From positions 1-64,000 of the forward strand of contig DATIFQ010000359.1 in the NCBI GenBank assembly GCA_035455185.1: 64,000 bases of DNA, read 5' to 3'. Shown here piece by piece: positions 1 to 8,272 of the stretch (the stretch's first letter is position 1; the number at the start of each line of letters is the position of its first letter). The position numbers were made by a program, and so were the translations under genes. This stretch comes from JAEHDI01 sp035455185 (lineage in GTDB: Bacteria; Acidobacteriota; Terriglobia; Bryobacterales; Bryobacteraceae). The notes beneath the pieces were generated by a model that had not been told where the DNA came from, ran no database searches, and saw only the letters and a program-made list of their open reading frames with translations.

Positions 1-1051
1 GCACCTCGCGATCACCCACCGCTGCAACCTGCGGTGCCGCTTCTGTCACATCCGTGATTCCGTGTTTGAAGAATTGGACACGGACGGCATGAAGCGGGTC
101 ATCGACCGCCTCGACGAGATGGGCGTCGGCGTGGTTAGCATCTCCGGCGGCGGTGAGCCTTTGCTCCGACCCGATTTCGCCGAGATTGTCGACTATGCGG
201 CCGGCAAGGGAATGTACACGAAGCTGACATCCAACGGCACTCTGCCACTCAGCCGGTATGAGCGGTTGTTGCGCAGCCGCGTCAGGGAGATCGGCGTCTC
301 GCTCGACGGCGTCCAGGGCAACGACCTTCCTCATAGCCACGTCGGCCCGCGCATCCTCGATTCGATTCGCTACCTGCACGATCACCTGCCGCCGCAGAAA
401 CAGTTGACGATCAATGTCACGGTTTCGGGGACCAACCGGCACCAGGTCGAGGAGATCGTCGCCTTCTGTGCGCGCGAGTTCCCCAGGGCGAAAGTCTGGC
501 TGAATCCGGTAATGGCCGGCCAGGGAGCGCTCCGCACCGCCGAGGCCGTCAGCACCCCACCGGACTACCTGCGCCGCTGCCGGTCGCCGAATCTGCTTTC
601 GGCGAAGTTCTACATCGAAGGGGTGGAGAAACAGTTCCGCAGGGGGCATTTCGATTGGGGGTGCCGGGCGGGCGCCACGTTTTTCGATATCAAGCCGAAC
701 GGCGATTTCTGGCTCTGCCAGGACCAGCCGTCGCGCACTCCACTCAACATCCTCGATCCCGCGTTCCGCCGGAAACTCCGTGCTAGCGACTTCAGGTACC
801 GAAAGGAATGCACCGGGTGCACCTATTCCTGCTACTACGTGACGCAGAACGGCCTCAGCCCCCGCCGCTGGCCTGACATGGCCCTGCTTTGGTGGACGTC
901 CAACACCATGCACGGTGATCCCTGCCGGCAGGCCGCCGGACGCTACGGCTGGCTCGCCGGACTCGGGATGTACCTTCTCCTGAAATTGCGAACCGGCGTC
1001 TCCTCCATGGCTGCCGCGGCTCTGCCAGTTTTGCCCCTGATGGGAGCGTGA
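1..1051 (+). CDS. Radical SAM protein with SPASM-like C-terminus (5' partial)
   Basis: The reading frame is open from base 2, so the gene starts upstream of the window. A GTG at 62 exists but would cut off the catalytic site and is not the start. The radical SAM CX3CX2C cluster ligands are encoded at bases 23, 35 and 44, in a context reading HRCNLRCRFC. The glycine-rich SAM-binding motif SGGGEPLL follows about 40 residues later. Near the C-terminus, further cysteines (WGCRAG, FWLCQD, CTGCTYSC) suggest a SPASM-like auxiliary Fe-S cluster region. A hydrophobic stretch closes the protein. The family cleaves S-adenosylmethionine to a 5'-deoxyadenosyl radical using a 4Fe-4S cluster; the substrate cannot be read from the sequence. 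Two other radical SAM genes lie at 13460 and 20945 in the same window. Confidence 0.9.
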   Translation, partial: HLAITHRCNLRCRFCHIRDSVFEELDTDGMKRVIDRLDEMGVGVVSISGGGEPLLRPDFAEIVDYAAGKGMYTKLTSNGTLPLSRYERLLRSRVREIGVSLDGVQGNDLPHSHVGPRILDSIRYLHDHLPPQKQLTINVTVSGTNRHQVEEIVAFCAREFPRAKVWLNPVMAGQGALRTAEAVSTPPDYLRRCRSPNLLSAKFYIEGVEKQFRRGHFDWGCRAGATFFDIKPNGDFWLCQDQPSRTPLNILDPAFRRKLRASDFRYRKECTGCTYSCYYVTQNGLSPRRWPDMALLWWTSNTMHGDPCRQAAGRYGWLAGLGMYLLLKLRTGVSSMAAAALPVLPLMGA

Positions 1052-1099
1052 TGTCCTCTCGTGCGGCACGCGGAAAGCAAAGCAGTCAACTGAACTGGC

Positions 1100-1176
1100 T
1101 GGCGCGCCCGGAGGGACTCGAACCCCCGGCCTACTGGTTCGAAGCCAGTCGCTCTATCCAGCTGAGCTACGGGCGC
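1100..1176 (-). tRNA. tRNA-Arg (anticodon TCG)
   Basis: Read on the minus strand, a full cloverleaf folds: 7-bp acceptor stem GCGCCCG/CGGGCGC, D arm with AGCTCAGC, anticodon stem ACTGG/CCAGT with loop CTTCGAA giving anticodon TCG, and T arm with GGTTCGAGTCC. The discriminator is G and the CCA end is encoded (bases 1100-1102). Total length with CCA is 77 nt, as usual. TCG reads CGA and, by wobble, other CGN arginine codons. Confidence 0.97.
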
Positions 1177-1188
1177 GCGGCTGGAACC

Positions 1189-1194
1189 ATTATA
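1189..1194 (-). promoter_or_regulatory. -10 box upstream of tRNA-Arg
   Basis: On the minus strand the sequence TATAAT (perfect -10 consensus) ends 12 bases before the 5' end of the tRNA, which is a normal distance for a transcript with a short 5' leader. I find no good -35 at 16-18 bases upstream, so the element rests on the -10 box and its position. Confidence 0.5.
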
Positions 1195-1247
1195 CTGGTC
1201 CGCCCGCTGCCAGCATTGTGCCGGAATCCGCCAGCTTTTCAACCCGG

Positions 1248-1276
1248 TGAACCGGGAGCCCGGCATCCGCTATAAT
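1248..1276 (+). promoter_or_regulatory. Promoter of malate dehydrogenase gene
   Basis: A perfect -10 TATAAT lies at 1271-1276, about 38 bases before the mdh start codon. The -35 position at 17-bp spacing (1248-1253, TGAACC) matches consensus at only three of six positions. The predicted transcript would begin near 1283 and carry the AAAGGA ribosome binding site. The promoter is back to back with that of tRNA-Arg. A short inverted repeat CCCGGTGAACCGGG (1243-1256) overlaps the -35 position and could be an operator; this is speculative. Confidence 0.5.
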
Positions 1277-1313
1277 TCACGAGGCGGTAATACTGTCCTC
1301 GAAAGGAACTCCC

Positions 1314-2249
1314 ATGCGGAAGAAAGTCACTGTGGTCGGCGCCGGTAACGTCGGCGCCAATTGTGCCCTGCGCATCGCGGACAAGGAACTGGCTGACGTG
1401 GTCCTTGTCGACGTCGTCGAGGGAGTGCCGCAAGGCAAGGGGCTCGACCTGTTGCAGTCGGGGCCGGTACAGGGGTACGACGTCACTGTCACCGGCGCCA
1501 ACAACTACGAAACGACGGCCGAATCCGACATCGTCGTCATTACCGCGGGATTCCCACGCAAACCCGGGATGAGCCGCGACGATCTTCTCATCGCCAACTA
1601 CGAAATCGTGAAGACCGCCACCGAACAGGCGGCGAAGTACTCCCCGAACAGCATCATCATCATTGTGACCAATCCGCTCGACGCTATGTGCTGGACTGCC
1701 TACACGGTGTCGAAGTTCAGCAAGAACCGCGTCGTCGGCATGGCCGGGATCCTCGATACGGCGCGCTTTCGCACGTTCATCGCCCAGGAACTGTCGGTCT
1801 CGGTGGAAAACATCACCGCGCTCGTCCTCGGTGGCCATGGGGACACGATGGTTCCGCTGGTGCGGCTCAGCAGCGTCTCCGGCATTCCGCTGACGGAACT
1901 GCTCGACCAGTCGACGCTCGACCGGCTCGTCCAGCGCACGCGGGACGGCGGAGCCGAAATCGTCCGGTATCTCAAAACAGGCAGCGCCTACTACGCGCCC
2001 TCAGCCGCGGCTGTCGAAATGGTGGAGTCAATTCTGAAGGACAAGAAGGAGGTCCTGCCCTGCGCCGCGTACCTCGAAGGCGAGTACGGCATCAATGGGC
2101 TGTTCGTCGGCGTGCCTGTGAAGTTGGGCGCCGGCGGCATCGAGAAGATTTACGAGGTCAAGCTGTCGGCCGAAGAAAAGGCCATGTTGAACAAAAGCGC
2201 GGCCGCGGTACAGGAGCTGATCGAGATCCTGAAGCCGAAGCTCAGTTGA
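1314..2249 (+). CDS. mdh: Malate dehydrogenase (LDH-like MDH)
   Basis: Catalyses the NAD-dependent interconversion of malate and oxaloacetate in the TCA cycle, in the cytoplasm. The 311 residues match the lactate/malate dehydrogenase family length. The Rossmann motif GAGNVG is at residues 9-14. The mobile-loop segment FPRKPGMSRDD holds Arg82 and Arg88; arginine at the first position is the malate-type residue, where lactate dehydrogenases have glutamine. Asn120 (VTNPLD), Asp148 and Arg151 (ILDTARFR) and the catalytic His175 (GGHGDT) are all present. AAAGGA lies 8 bases before the ATG. The 3' end overlaps the convergent enolase-like gene by 8 bases. Confidence 0.95.
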   Translation: MRKKVTVVGAGNVGANCALRIADKELADVVLVDVVEGVPQGKGLDLLQSGPVQGYDVTVTGANNYETTAESDIVVITAGFPRKPGMSRDDLLIANYEIVKTATEQAAKYSPNSIIIIVTNPLDAMCWTAYTVSKFSKNRVVGMAGILDTARFRTFIAQELSVSVENITALVLGGHGDTMVPLVRLSSVSGIPLTELLDQSTLDRLVQRTRDGGAEIVRYLKTGSAYYAPSAAAVEMVESILKDKKEVLPCAAYLEGEYGINGLFVGVPVKLGAGGIEKIYEVKLSAEEKAMLNKSAAAVQELIEILKPKLS

Positions 2250-3528
2250 GCGGAAGGCAGGCCGCGGGCTTCCAAGGGCAGCGCGCGGCGTGATCCCGCT
2301 CGATCTCGAGCAGACGGTTGTACTTGGCAAGCCGTTCGGAGCGGGCCACGGATCCCACTTTGATCTGTCCCGCTCCGGAGGCGACCGCGAGGTCCGCCAG
2401 GAAGGAATCCTCCGTTTCCCCGGAGCGGGCTGAAATCACAGCCCGAAAGCCGGCCTCGCGGGCCATGTCGATCACCTGGAACGTTTCCGTCAGCGTGCCG
2501 ATCTGATTCATCTTGACCAACACGGCGTTGGCGGCGCGCTCCCGGATGCCCCGCTCGACGCGGGCGGGGTTGGTCGTGAAAAAGTCGTCCCCGACCAGTT
2601 GTATCCTCGAGCCGAGCGCTGCATTCAGCGATTTCCAGCCATCCCAGTCATCCTCGGCCAGCCCATCTTCGATGGAGATCACCGGATAGCGGCGACTCCA
2701 GCCGTCGAGCAGCTCGATCATCTCGGCGCCCGTCAGCTTCCTCCCTTCGCTGCGCAGTTCGTAAGCGCCGTCTCGCAGGAAGTGGGTGGCGGCGACGTCA
2801 ATAGCAATCAGAACCTGATCTCCTGCGCGGAATTCGGCCAACTCGATGGCGCGGAGGAGCACCAGAAGCGCCATCTCGTTGCTCGCGAGAAGCGGCCCCC
2901 AACCGCCCTCGTCCGCGAGACCGCTGACAGGCCGCCCGGCGGCCTCCAGCACCTCCTGCGTGGCACGGTGGACGCGCACCGCCGCCTCGAGCGCCGCCGA
3001 ATAGGACTGGAAGCCGTGCGGGATGATCATGAAATCCTGAAACTCAAAGTTGTGTCCGGCGTGGATGCCACCGGAAATGATGTTGATCATCGGGACCGGT
3101 AAGCGCGGGGTCCGGCCTCCGCAAAGGTATTCCCATAGTTCGAGGCCACGCGCGCTGGCGGCTGCGCGGGCCACTGCACAGGAGACTCCGAGGATTGCGT
3201 TCGCTCCGAGACGCGACTTCGCCTCGGTGCCGTCGAGGGAGATCATCAGGCGGTCAAGACCCGCCTGGTCCTCGGCGTCGGAGCCAGCCAGTGCGGGAGC
3301 GAGAACTTTTTCGACCGAAGCAACCGCTCGATAAACGCCTTTGCCTCCGTAGCGCGCCGGGTCCCCATCCCGGAGTTCCACTGCTTCGTGCCTGCCAGTG
3401 GAAGCCCCTGAGGGGACCTGCGCCGCCCCGCGTGTGCCGTCGGAAAGCTCTACGTCGACCGAGAGCGTGGGGTTGCCGCGGCTGTCGAGAATTTCGAGGG
3501 CGCGCACGCGCCGGACCGTCAATTTCAA
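2242..3528 (-). CDS. Enolase-family protein with substituted active-site residues
   Basis: The 428 residues align along the whole length with enolase (2-phosphoglycerate to phosphoenolpyruvate). Retained residues: Ser40 loop (SGAST), His156, Glu207 (ADEGG), metal ligands Asp244, Glu287 and Asp314, base Lys339 (VKMNQIGT), Arg368 and Lys390. Two residues differ from canonical enolases: the QEFMI glutamate (yeast Glu168) is Asp165, and the SHRSGETED histidine (yeast His373) is Ala367, reading SARSGETED. Both sit near the leaving hydroxyl in known enolase structures. The protein may be a divergent glycolytic enolase or a paralog with another substrate; no eno symbol is given for that reason. Start is TTG at 3528, supported by GGAGG 8 bases upstream; this TTGA overlaps the stop of the upstream kinase gene by 4 bases, so the pair is translationally coupled. 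Confidence 0.88.
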   Translation of the reverse strand: MKLTVRRVRALEILDSRGNPTLSVDVELSDGTRGAAQVPSGASTGRHEAVELRDGDPARYGGKGVYRAVASVEKVLAPALAGSDAEDQAGLDRLMISLDGTEAKSRLGANAILGVSCAVARAAASARGLELWEYLCGGRTPRLPVPMINIISGGIHAGHNFEFQDFMIIPHGFQSYSAALEAAVRVHRATQEVLEAAGRPVSGLADEGGWGPLLASNEMALLVLLRAIELAEFRAGDQVLIAIDVAATHFLRDGAYELRSEGRKLTGAEMIELLDGWSRRYPVISIEDGLAEDDWDGWKSLNAALGSRIQLVGDDFFTTNPARVERGIRERAANAVLVKMNQIGTLTETFQVIDMAREAGFRAVISARSGETEDSFLADLAVASGAGQIKVGSVARSERLAKYNRLLEIERDHAARCPWKPAACLPLN

Positions 3529-4523
3529 CGTTCTAACCTCCGGAAGATTTCCTGCACAGTGGGTGGGGGGGTGAGAATCAGCCGTCTCGCAAAACTCCGG
3601 ATTTGGTCGCGAGCTCCGGAATCACGAATGTACTCGGCGGGAGACTTCCCGTCGATCCGGGCGAGCAACAGACCACCGAGGTGGCGAATCGTTCGTTCTT
3701 CAAAACCGGCATCCTCGGCCGGGTACCCGTCGAGCAGAGTCCGCCAGAAAACATCCGCCAGGGCGGCGAATTCGGCCGCGACGTCGGGCAAGTGGAATGA
3801 CTTGAGCAGCAGGTGATTCAACAGAAATGCGGCGTCGAAGGCGGGATCGCCGTAGTGGATCACTTCGAAATCGATCGCCATCGCGGACGACCCGTCAACG
3901 AGGAAGTTCTTCGGGCTCCAGTCGCCGTGTACTAACGTCAGCCGGAAGCCGCGGCAGTCCTCGACCAGACGATCGAAGTGCGGCCTCAGATCGGGGTGAC
4001 GGGAGGCGGTACTGCGGTAATACGGGTCGAGACGCAATTGGTCGAACACCGTCTGGTCGCCGAAGATACTCTCGAATTCCGGATTGCGCCAACCGAGCCG
4101 AATCATGCCGGCGAGCATGCGGGCAACCCGAGCGGCGATTTCGGCCTGAAGAAGCCGGCCAAGCAGCAGGGACTTCCAGTTTTGCGCTGACGGGGGAGCG
4201 GCGCTCATTGCGAAAAGGCAGTTCTCGCGATCCTCGAAGAGCACGTCGGGGACCGCGCCTGGTTCGAGGTGGGGAGCAAGCCGCCGCAACGCCTCGCACT
4301 CGCGGAAGATTCGATGACGGTCGGAAAACCAGTCCTGCTCGACGCGAAGCTTGCCGAGGGCTTGCTTGAGCACGAACGGGGCGGCAGGGGTATCAACCAA
4401 CAAGACCGTGTTGGAGATTCCGCCGCCGAGGGTAGTTATTTTCACCAATTCCGGATCGAGCCCCCGGGCAGACTGGAGGTAGCGGGCTGCGTTCAGTGCG
4501 TCCAGTTCGAACAATCCACACAT
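3525..4523 (-). CDS. Phosphotransferase, aminoglycoside/choline kinase-like fold
   Basis: A 332-residue protein-kinase-like small-molecule kinase. The N-lobe has a glycine-rich turn (GGGISNT, residues 33-39) and a candidate ATP-binding lysine (FVLKQA, Lys53). The catalytic HGDxxxxN loop is HGDWSPKN at 199-206, followed by the metal-binding Asp218 (IDFE). The family phosphorylates hydroxyls of small molecules (aminoglycosides, choline, methylthioribose, homoserine, sugars); which one cannot be told here. It is the first gene of a two-gene unit and its stop overlaps the start of the enolase-like gene (TTGA), so the kinase product may be related to the substrate of that enzyme; this is inference. 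No clear ribosome binding site is seen before the ATG. Confidence 0.85.
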   Translation of the reverse strand: MCGLFELDALNAARYLQSARGLDPELVKITTLGGGISNTVLLVDTPAAPFVLKQALGKLRVEQDWFSDRHRIFRECEALRRLAPHLEPGAVPDVLFEDRENCLFAMSAAPPSAQNWKSLLLGRLLQAEIAARVARMLAGMIRLGWRNPEFESIFGDQTVFDQLRLDPYYRSTASRHPDLRPHFDRLVEDCRGFRLTLVHGDWSPKNFLVDGSSAMAIDFEVIHYGDPAFDAAFLLNHLLLKSFHLPDVAAEFAALADVFWRTLLDGYPAEDAGFEERTIRHLGGLLLARIDGKSPAEYIRDSGARDQIRSFARRLILTPPPTVQEIFRRLER

Positions 4524-4561
4524 GATACCAGCGGCAAGCCGGACGGATCCGGCAGCCGCGG

Positions 4562-5749
4562 TCAGGCTCGGGAGAACAGCGAAAGAAGGCCGCCGGCCTG
4601 TGGCTTGCGAGCGGCGGTCTCCCGGTCGGCGAGGCGGGCGGCGAGTTCGGCAAGGCTCTTGCCGAACTGGCTGTTTCCGGTAACCGGTCTCGCCTCGATC
4701 AGGGCGCTATCGATTGCTTCCCGATCGTAGGGCAGCAGTTGAGTGATTTCTACACCCAGGGCGGATTCGACGTCTCCGGGCTCAAGACCGTAGTCCTTGC
4801 GAAAACGATTGACCAGCAACCGGACGCGGTGGCGGGCGATGCCGTTCCTTTCCAGGCAGGCGAGCGTCCGTTGCGCGCCGTAGACTGCCGGGACATCGGT
4901 GGTCACAACCAGCAGAACCTCATCGGCAACTCTCGCCGCTTTCAGGTTCCACGCGCCGTAAGGGTTTCCAAGATCAAGGAAGACAAGGTCATAGACGCCT
5001 CGGCAGTACTCGATGAGCTCGGCTAGTTGGGGCGCGTCCCCGGCGCAGTCCGAGGGATTCTCGGGCGAGGGCAGGACATCGAGCCCACGGTAGCCAGACA
5101 CAAGCGCCTTCCACAGGTCGGCGTCGAGTTCGTTCACATGGCTTAGCGCATCGGCGAAGCTGTACTGCGGCTTCAGCTTCCAGAGAAAAGAGAGGGTGCT
5201 TGTGAGCGGATCCAGATCCACGAGCAGTACCTTCGAGACACCGAGCTGCTTGGCCTGACACGCCAGGTTGGATGCAATAGTTGTGGCGCCGCACGACCCT
5301 TTCGCCGGTACGACGCTAACCACCTTCCCCGCGCCGTTCGCTACGCCGCGACCCTGCGGGAAGAGAGCCGCGACCTTCTCGAGGGCTGCCTTCAGTTGCT
5401 CCTTCGAGAACGGCCGAAGCAGAAAGCCTGCGGCTCCCCGACGCAAATGCCGGAGGATCCGTTCCGGCTCGTTGCGGCCGAGCAAGGCGATGACGGGCAG
5501 CTTGGTGGGCTGGTCGGAGAGCTGGGCGAGGATACGATCAGCCTGGTCCGGCGTCGAACAGACGTCCAGGAAACAAAGATCCGGCGGCCCCGAAACGAGC
5601 AGTTCGGCGAGCGGTCGGGATGCCAGGTAGGTTTTGCAGTCGAGGATCTCCCCTACGATAGTCTCCCGCGAAAGGACGGCACCGAGTTCGTCGGCCATAC
5701 TGCGGTCCGGGCACACCAGTAACGCCCGCTTGAAATTGCCGCCTGCCAA
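4562..5749 (-). CDS. CpaE/TadZ-like ATPase with N-terminal receiver-like domain (unlinked copy)
   Basis: About 395 residues. The first ~115 resemble a response-regulator receiver fold (RALLVCPD, then LCFLDVC at the phosphoacceptor position). The rest is a MinD/ParA-like ATPase with a deviant P-loop, PAKGSCGATT, lacking the GKT lysine as CpaE proteins often do, followed by LLVDLDP and LVFLDLG Walker B-type strands. CpaE/TadZ proteins localise tad pilus machinery at the pole. This copy is 25 kb from the tad locus and not next to any pilus gene. The open frame runs upstream to 6445 but that part is antisense to the divergent regulator. I place the start at the TTG ending at 5749, with GAGGG 11 bases upstream; a TTG at 5767 is an alternative. 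Confidence 0.8.
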   Translation of the reverse strand: MAGGNFKRALLVCPDRSMADELGAVLSRETIVGEILDCKTYLASRPLAELLVSGPPDLCFLDVCSTPDQADRILAQLSDQPTKLPVIALLGRNEPERILRHLRRGAAGFLLRPFSKEQLKAALEKVAALFPQGRGVANGAGKVVSVVPAKGSCGATTIASNLACQAKQLGVSKVLLVDLDPLTSTLSFLWKLKPQYSFADALSHVNELDADLWKALVSGYRGLDVLPSPENPSDCAGDAPQLAELIEYCRGVYDLVFLDLGNPYGAWNLKAARVADEVLLVVTTDVPAVYGAQRTLACLERNGIARHRVRLLVNRFRKDYGLEPGDVESALGVEITQLLPYDREAIDSALIEARPVTGNSQFGKSLAELAARLADRETAARKPQAGGLLSLFSRA

Positions 5750-5801
5750 TGGTTCTCGTACCCTCAAACTACATCGGCAGGTGGTCAAGAAAAGGTGAGA
5801 G

Positions 5802-6530
5802 ATGGCGCGGGAGCCGGCAACTAAAGTTCTTGAAAAGCATGACCGATCTCGTCTGTGTGCGCTCGCCTGTACCAACCCTTCCATGACTCCCTTATCCTCC
5901 CGAATCACCGTCGTAGTCTGCGACACGCAGCCTGTCACGGCCGAGGGCCTACGGGCTGTTCTGAGCGCTTGCCCGGATCTGGAGTTCATGCGCTCTGCAC
6001 ACTCGCTGGCGTCCGGTGCGGAGGTGATCCGAACAGAGCGCCCGAAAGTGGCGCTTCTCGACAAGGCGTTCGGCATCCACGGGCTGGTGCAGTGGATGGC
6101 GGACCTGGGTCCAATGCTGAGGGAGACTTCGGTAGCTGTCTGGGGGGTGTCGATCAACGAAACGGAAGCGTTACGGTTTATCCAAGCCGGAGCGAAGGGA
6201 GTTATCCGGAAGACGGCCGACACTTGTGTGTTGCTCAACTGCTTGCGGACAATCGCCGCGGGATCCACCTGGATGGAGGACTCGATTTTCCGTGATTTCC
6301 CGCGCCTGGTGCGTTGTCCCCACTCGGATCTCACCCCACGCGAACTCCAGGTGCTGTCGCTGGTGGAGCACGGCATGAAAAACCAGGAGATTGCGCGCGA
6401 ACTGGGGATCCGTCCAGGTACGGTAAAAATCCACCTGAAACACATTTTCGAGAAGACTGGCGTCCGAGGGCGACACGGACTGGCGCTTTCCGGTCTTCGC
6501 GAGAGAGGCGCACTCTCACTTCCATCATGA
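5802..6530 (+). CDS. LuxR/NarL-family response regulator-like transcription factor
   Basis: A receiver-like domain (starting near RITVVVCD) is followed by a C-terminal LuxR helix-turn-helix (LTPRELQVLSLVEHG, then NQEIARELGIRPGTVKIHLKHIF). Asp87, in VALLDKAF, is at the phosphoacceptor position (Asp60 if translation starts at 5883). The N-terminal acidic pair of receivers is reduced to CD, so phosphorylation is uncertain. ATG 5802 has AAGG 6 bases upstream; ATG 5883 would give 215 residues, closer to the family norm, but lacks a ribosome binding site. No histidine kinase gene is adjacent. It is divergent from the orphan CpaE-like gene, with about 50 bases between the starts, so the two may share a regulatory region. 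Confidence 0.85.
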   Translation: MAREPATKVLEKHDRSRLCALACTNPSMTPLSSRITVVVCDTQPVTAEGLRAVLSACPDLEFMRSAHSLASGAEVIRTERPKVALLDKAFGIHGLVQWMADLGPMLRETSVAVWGVSINETEALRFIQAGAKGVIRKTADTCVLLNCLRTIAAGSTWMEDSIFRDFPRLVRCPHSDLTPRELQVLSLVEHGMKNQEIARELGIRPGTVKIHLKHIFEKTGVRGRHGLALSGLRERGALSLPS

Positions 6531-6595
6531 ACAACCGCTGCGAATCGACACCGTATTTCGGCGCATGTTCTAACTAATTTCGGTATTCTGGGTGC

Positions 6596-8272
6596 GTGCA
6601 GCGAGTTCTGCGGACCGTGATCCTTGCGCTCTGGGCGGCCACGATTTTCGGCAACTCCGCGTCGTTGCTTGACATTCTTTCGGGCGAACTGGAACGGAAT
6701 TTTCGTGTTCTACATGAAAAGGGAGACCCGCCGGCATATTACATCGCGTATGCCGTGACCGATCAGGAATCGCACAATGTCGGCGCCACCCTGGGGGCGC
6801 TCCAGGTGGCCAGCCATGCGTCCTCGCGGTGGCTGGACGTCACCGTGCGGGTCGGTTCGCCTGAGTTGGACAACTACCACCGGCTTTCCGGCGATCGGTT
6901 CGCCTTCTCATCGGCAGTGCGGTTGCCGCTGGAGAATGTGCCGGCCGCCATATGCCAGCGACTTTGGATGGATACCGATGGCACGTACCGCCGGGCGGCG
7001 GAACGCCTGATCAAGGTCCGGACTGCGGCGCAGGTGAAGGCAGTTGAGGCCGACAGTGCGGCCGATTTTTCGAAAGAGGAGCCGGCAATCTACGAGGACG
7101 CGCCGCAGCCCCTGGAATTCTCGCCGCAGGACTGGCAAGATCGGGTTCGAAAGTGGTCTGCCGCGTTTGGCCGTTATCCGCGGATCCTGGCATCCAGTGT
7201 CTCAGTCTCCGCGCAACTGGAGACGAAGTATCTCGTCACCTCCGAAGGCTCACGGATCGAGCAGGGCAAGGGGCTGGCTCGAATCGCGCTCTCGGCGCAA
7301 ACCAAGGCGCCCGACGGAATGGATCTCACCAGCGAGGAAAGTTTCGAGTCGGAAACGGTGAGGGGGCTGCCCGGAGACAAGGAAGTCCTGGGGGCGGTCG
7401 AACGTGTCGCGAAGGAGTTGACGGCATTGCTGTCGGCTCCGGACGCGGAGCCGTTTGTGGGTCCGGCCATCCTGTCCGGACGCGCGGCCGGCGTCTTCTT
7501 CCATGAGATTTTCGGCCACCGGATCGAAGGGCACCGCCAGAACGACGAAACCGAAGGGCAGACATTCGCCAAGGCTGTTGGCACGAAGGTACTTCCAGAT
7601 TTCCTCTCGGTGTTCTCCGATCCTACGATCAGGAAGCTGCACGGAGTCGACCTATCCGGTCACTACCTGTATGACGATGAAGGAGTGAAAGCACGCAGGG
7701 TGACGGTAGTGGAGAGCGGAATTCTCAGGAATTTCCTGCTTTCCCGGTCGCCGATGCCGGGTTTCGACCACTCAAACGGCCACGGCCGGCGCCAGCCTGG
7801 GTTCGATGTCGTTTCGCGCCAGTCCACGCTGATCGTGGAGTCGTCGAAGACCGTAGACGAGGCGCGGCTGCGGGGATTGCTGATCGAGGAGATCCGCCGG
7901 CAGAAGAAGCCGTACGGGTTGTACTTCGAGAAGGTGACCGGCGGCTACACGCAGACGTCGCGCCGGGGCCTCCAAGCGTACACGGTCGTCCCGATCATCG
8001 TTTACCGGGTTTACGCCGACGGGCGGCCCGACGAGCTCGTCCGCGGCGCCGACATCGTAGGGACGCCGCTGGCGAGCTTCTCGAAGATACTGGCCGCTTC
8101 GGATCAGCCGGGAGTATTCAACGGCTACTGTGGCGCCGAGTCCGGCAGCCTGCCGGTTTCGGCGGTAGCCCCGTCGCTGCTTGTCTCAGAGATCGAGATT
8201 CAGAAGAAGGAGAAGGGCCAGGACAGACCACCGTTGCTGCCGGCGCCCTCCGGAGAATGGAGGTCGCATTGA
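6596..8272 (+). CDS. Secreted TldD/PmbA-family metalloprotease, zinc site intact
   Basis: 558 residues, GTG start. The first ~22 residues (basic start, then LRTVILALWAATIFG, ending near SAS) look like a signal peptide, so the protein probably acts outside the cytoplasm, unlike E. coli TldD. The zinc protease motif HExxxH is HEIFGH at 303-308, with a further histidine at 312. The C-terminal half has the PmbA/TldD features, including FEKVTGGYTQ and the PDELVRGADIVGTPL segment. In E. coli, TldD and TldE form a heterodimeric peptidase active on unfolded peptides such as microcin B17 precursor. Here the downstream gene is a paralog without the zinc motif and starts on the last base of this stop codon (TGATG), so the two are probably made in equal amounts and may pair. 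Confidence 0.88.
   Translation: MQRVLRTVILALWAATIFGNSASLLDILSGELERNFRVLHEKGDPPAYYIAYAVTDQESHNVGATLGALQVASHASSRWLDVTVRVGSPELDNYHRLSGDRFAFSSAVRLPLENVPAAICQRLWMDTDGTYRRAAERLIKVRTAAQVKAVEADSAADFSKEEPAIYEDAPQPLEFSPQDWQDRVRKWSAAFGRYPRILASSVSVSAQLETKYLVTSEGSRIEQGKGLARIALSAQTKAPDGMDLTSEESFESETVRGLPGDKEVLGAVERVAKELTALLSAPDAEPFVGPAILSGRAAGVFFHEIFGHRIEGHRQNDETEGQTFAKAVGTKVLPDFLSVFSDPTIRKLHGVDLSGHYLYDDEGVKARRVTVVESGILRNFLLSRSPMPGFDHSNGHGRRQPGFDVVSRQSTLIVESSKTVDEARLRGLLIEEIRRQKKPYGLYFEKVTGGYTQTSRRGLQAYTVVPIIVYRVYADGRPDELVRGADIVGTPLASFSKILAASDQPGVFNGYCGAESGSLPVSAVAPSLLVSEIEIQKKEKGQDRPPLLPAPSGEWRSH

Noticed and set aside
5750..6445. Upstream extension of the CpaE-like open frame to 6445
   Set aside because: The extra ~230 residues are antisense to the LuxR-type gene, have no family similarity, and start codons with ribosome binding sites occur near 5749.
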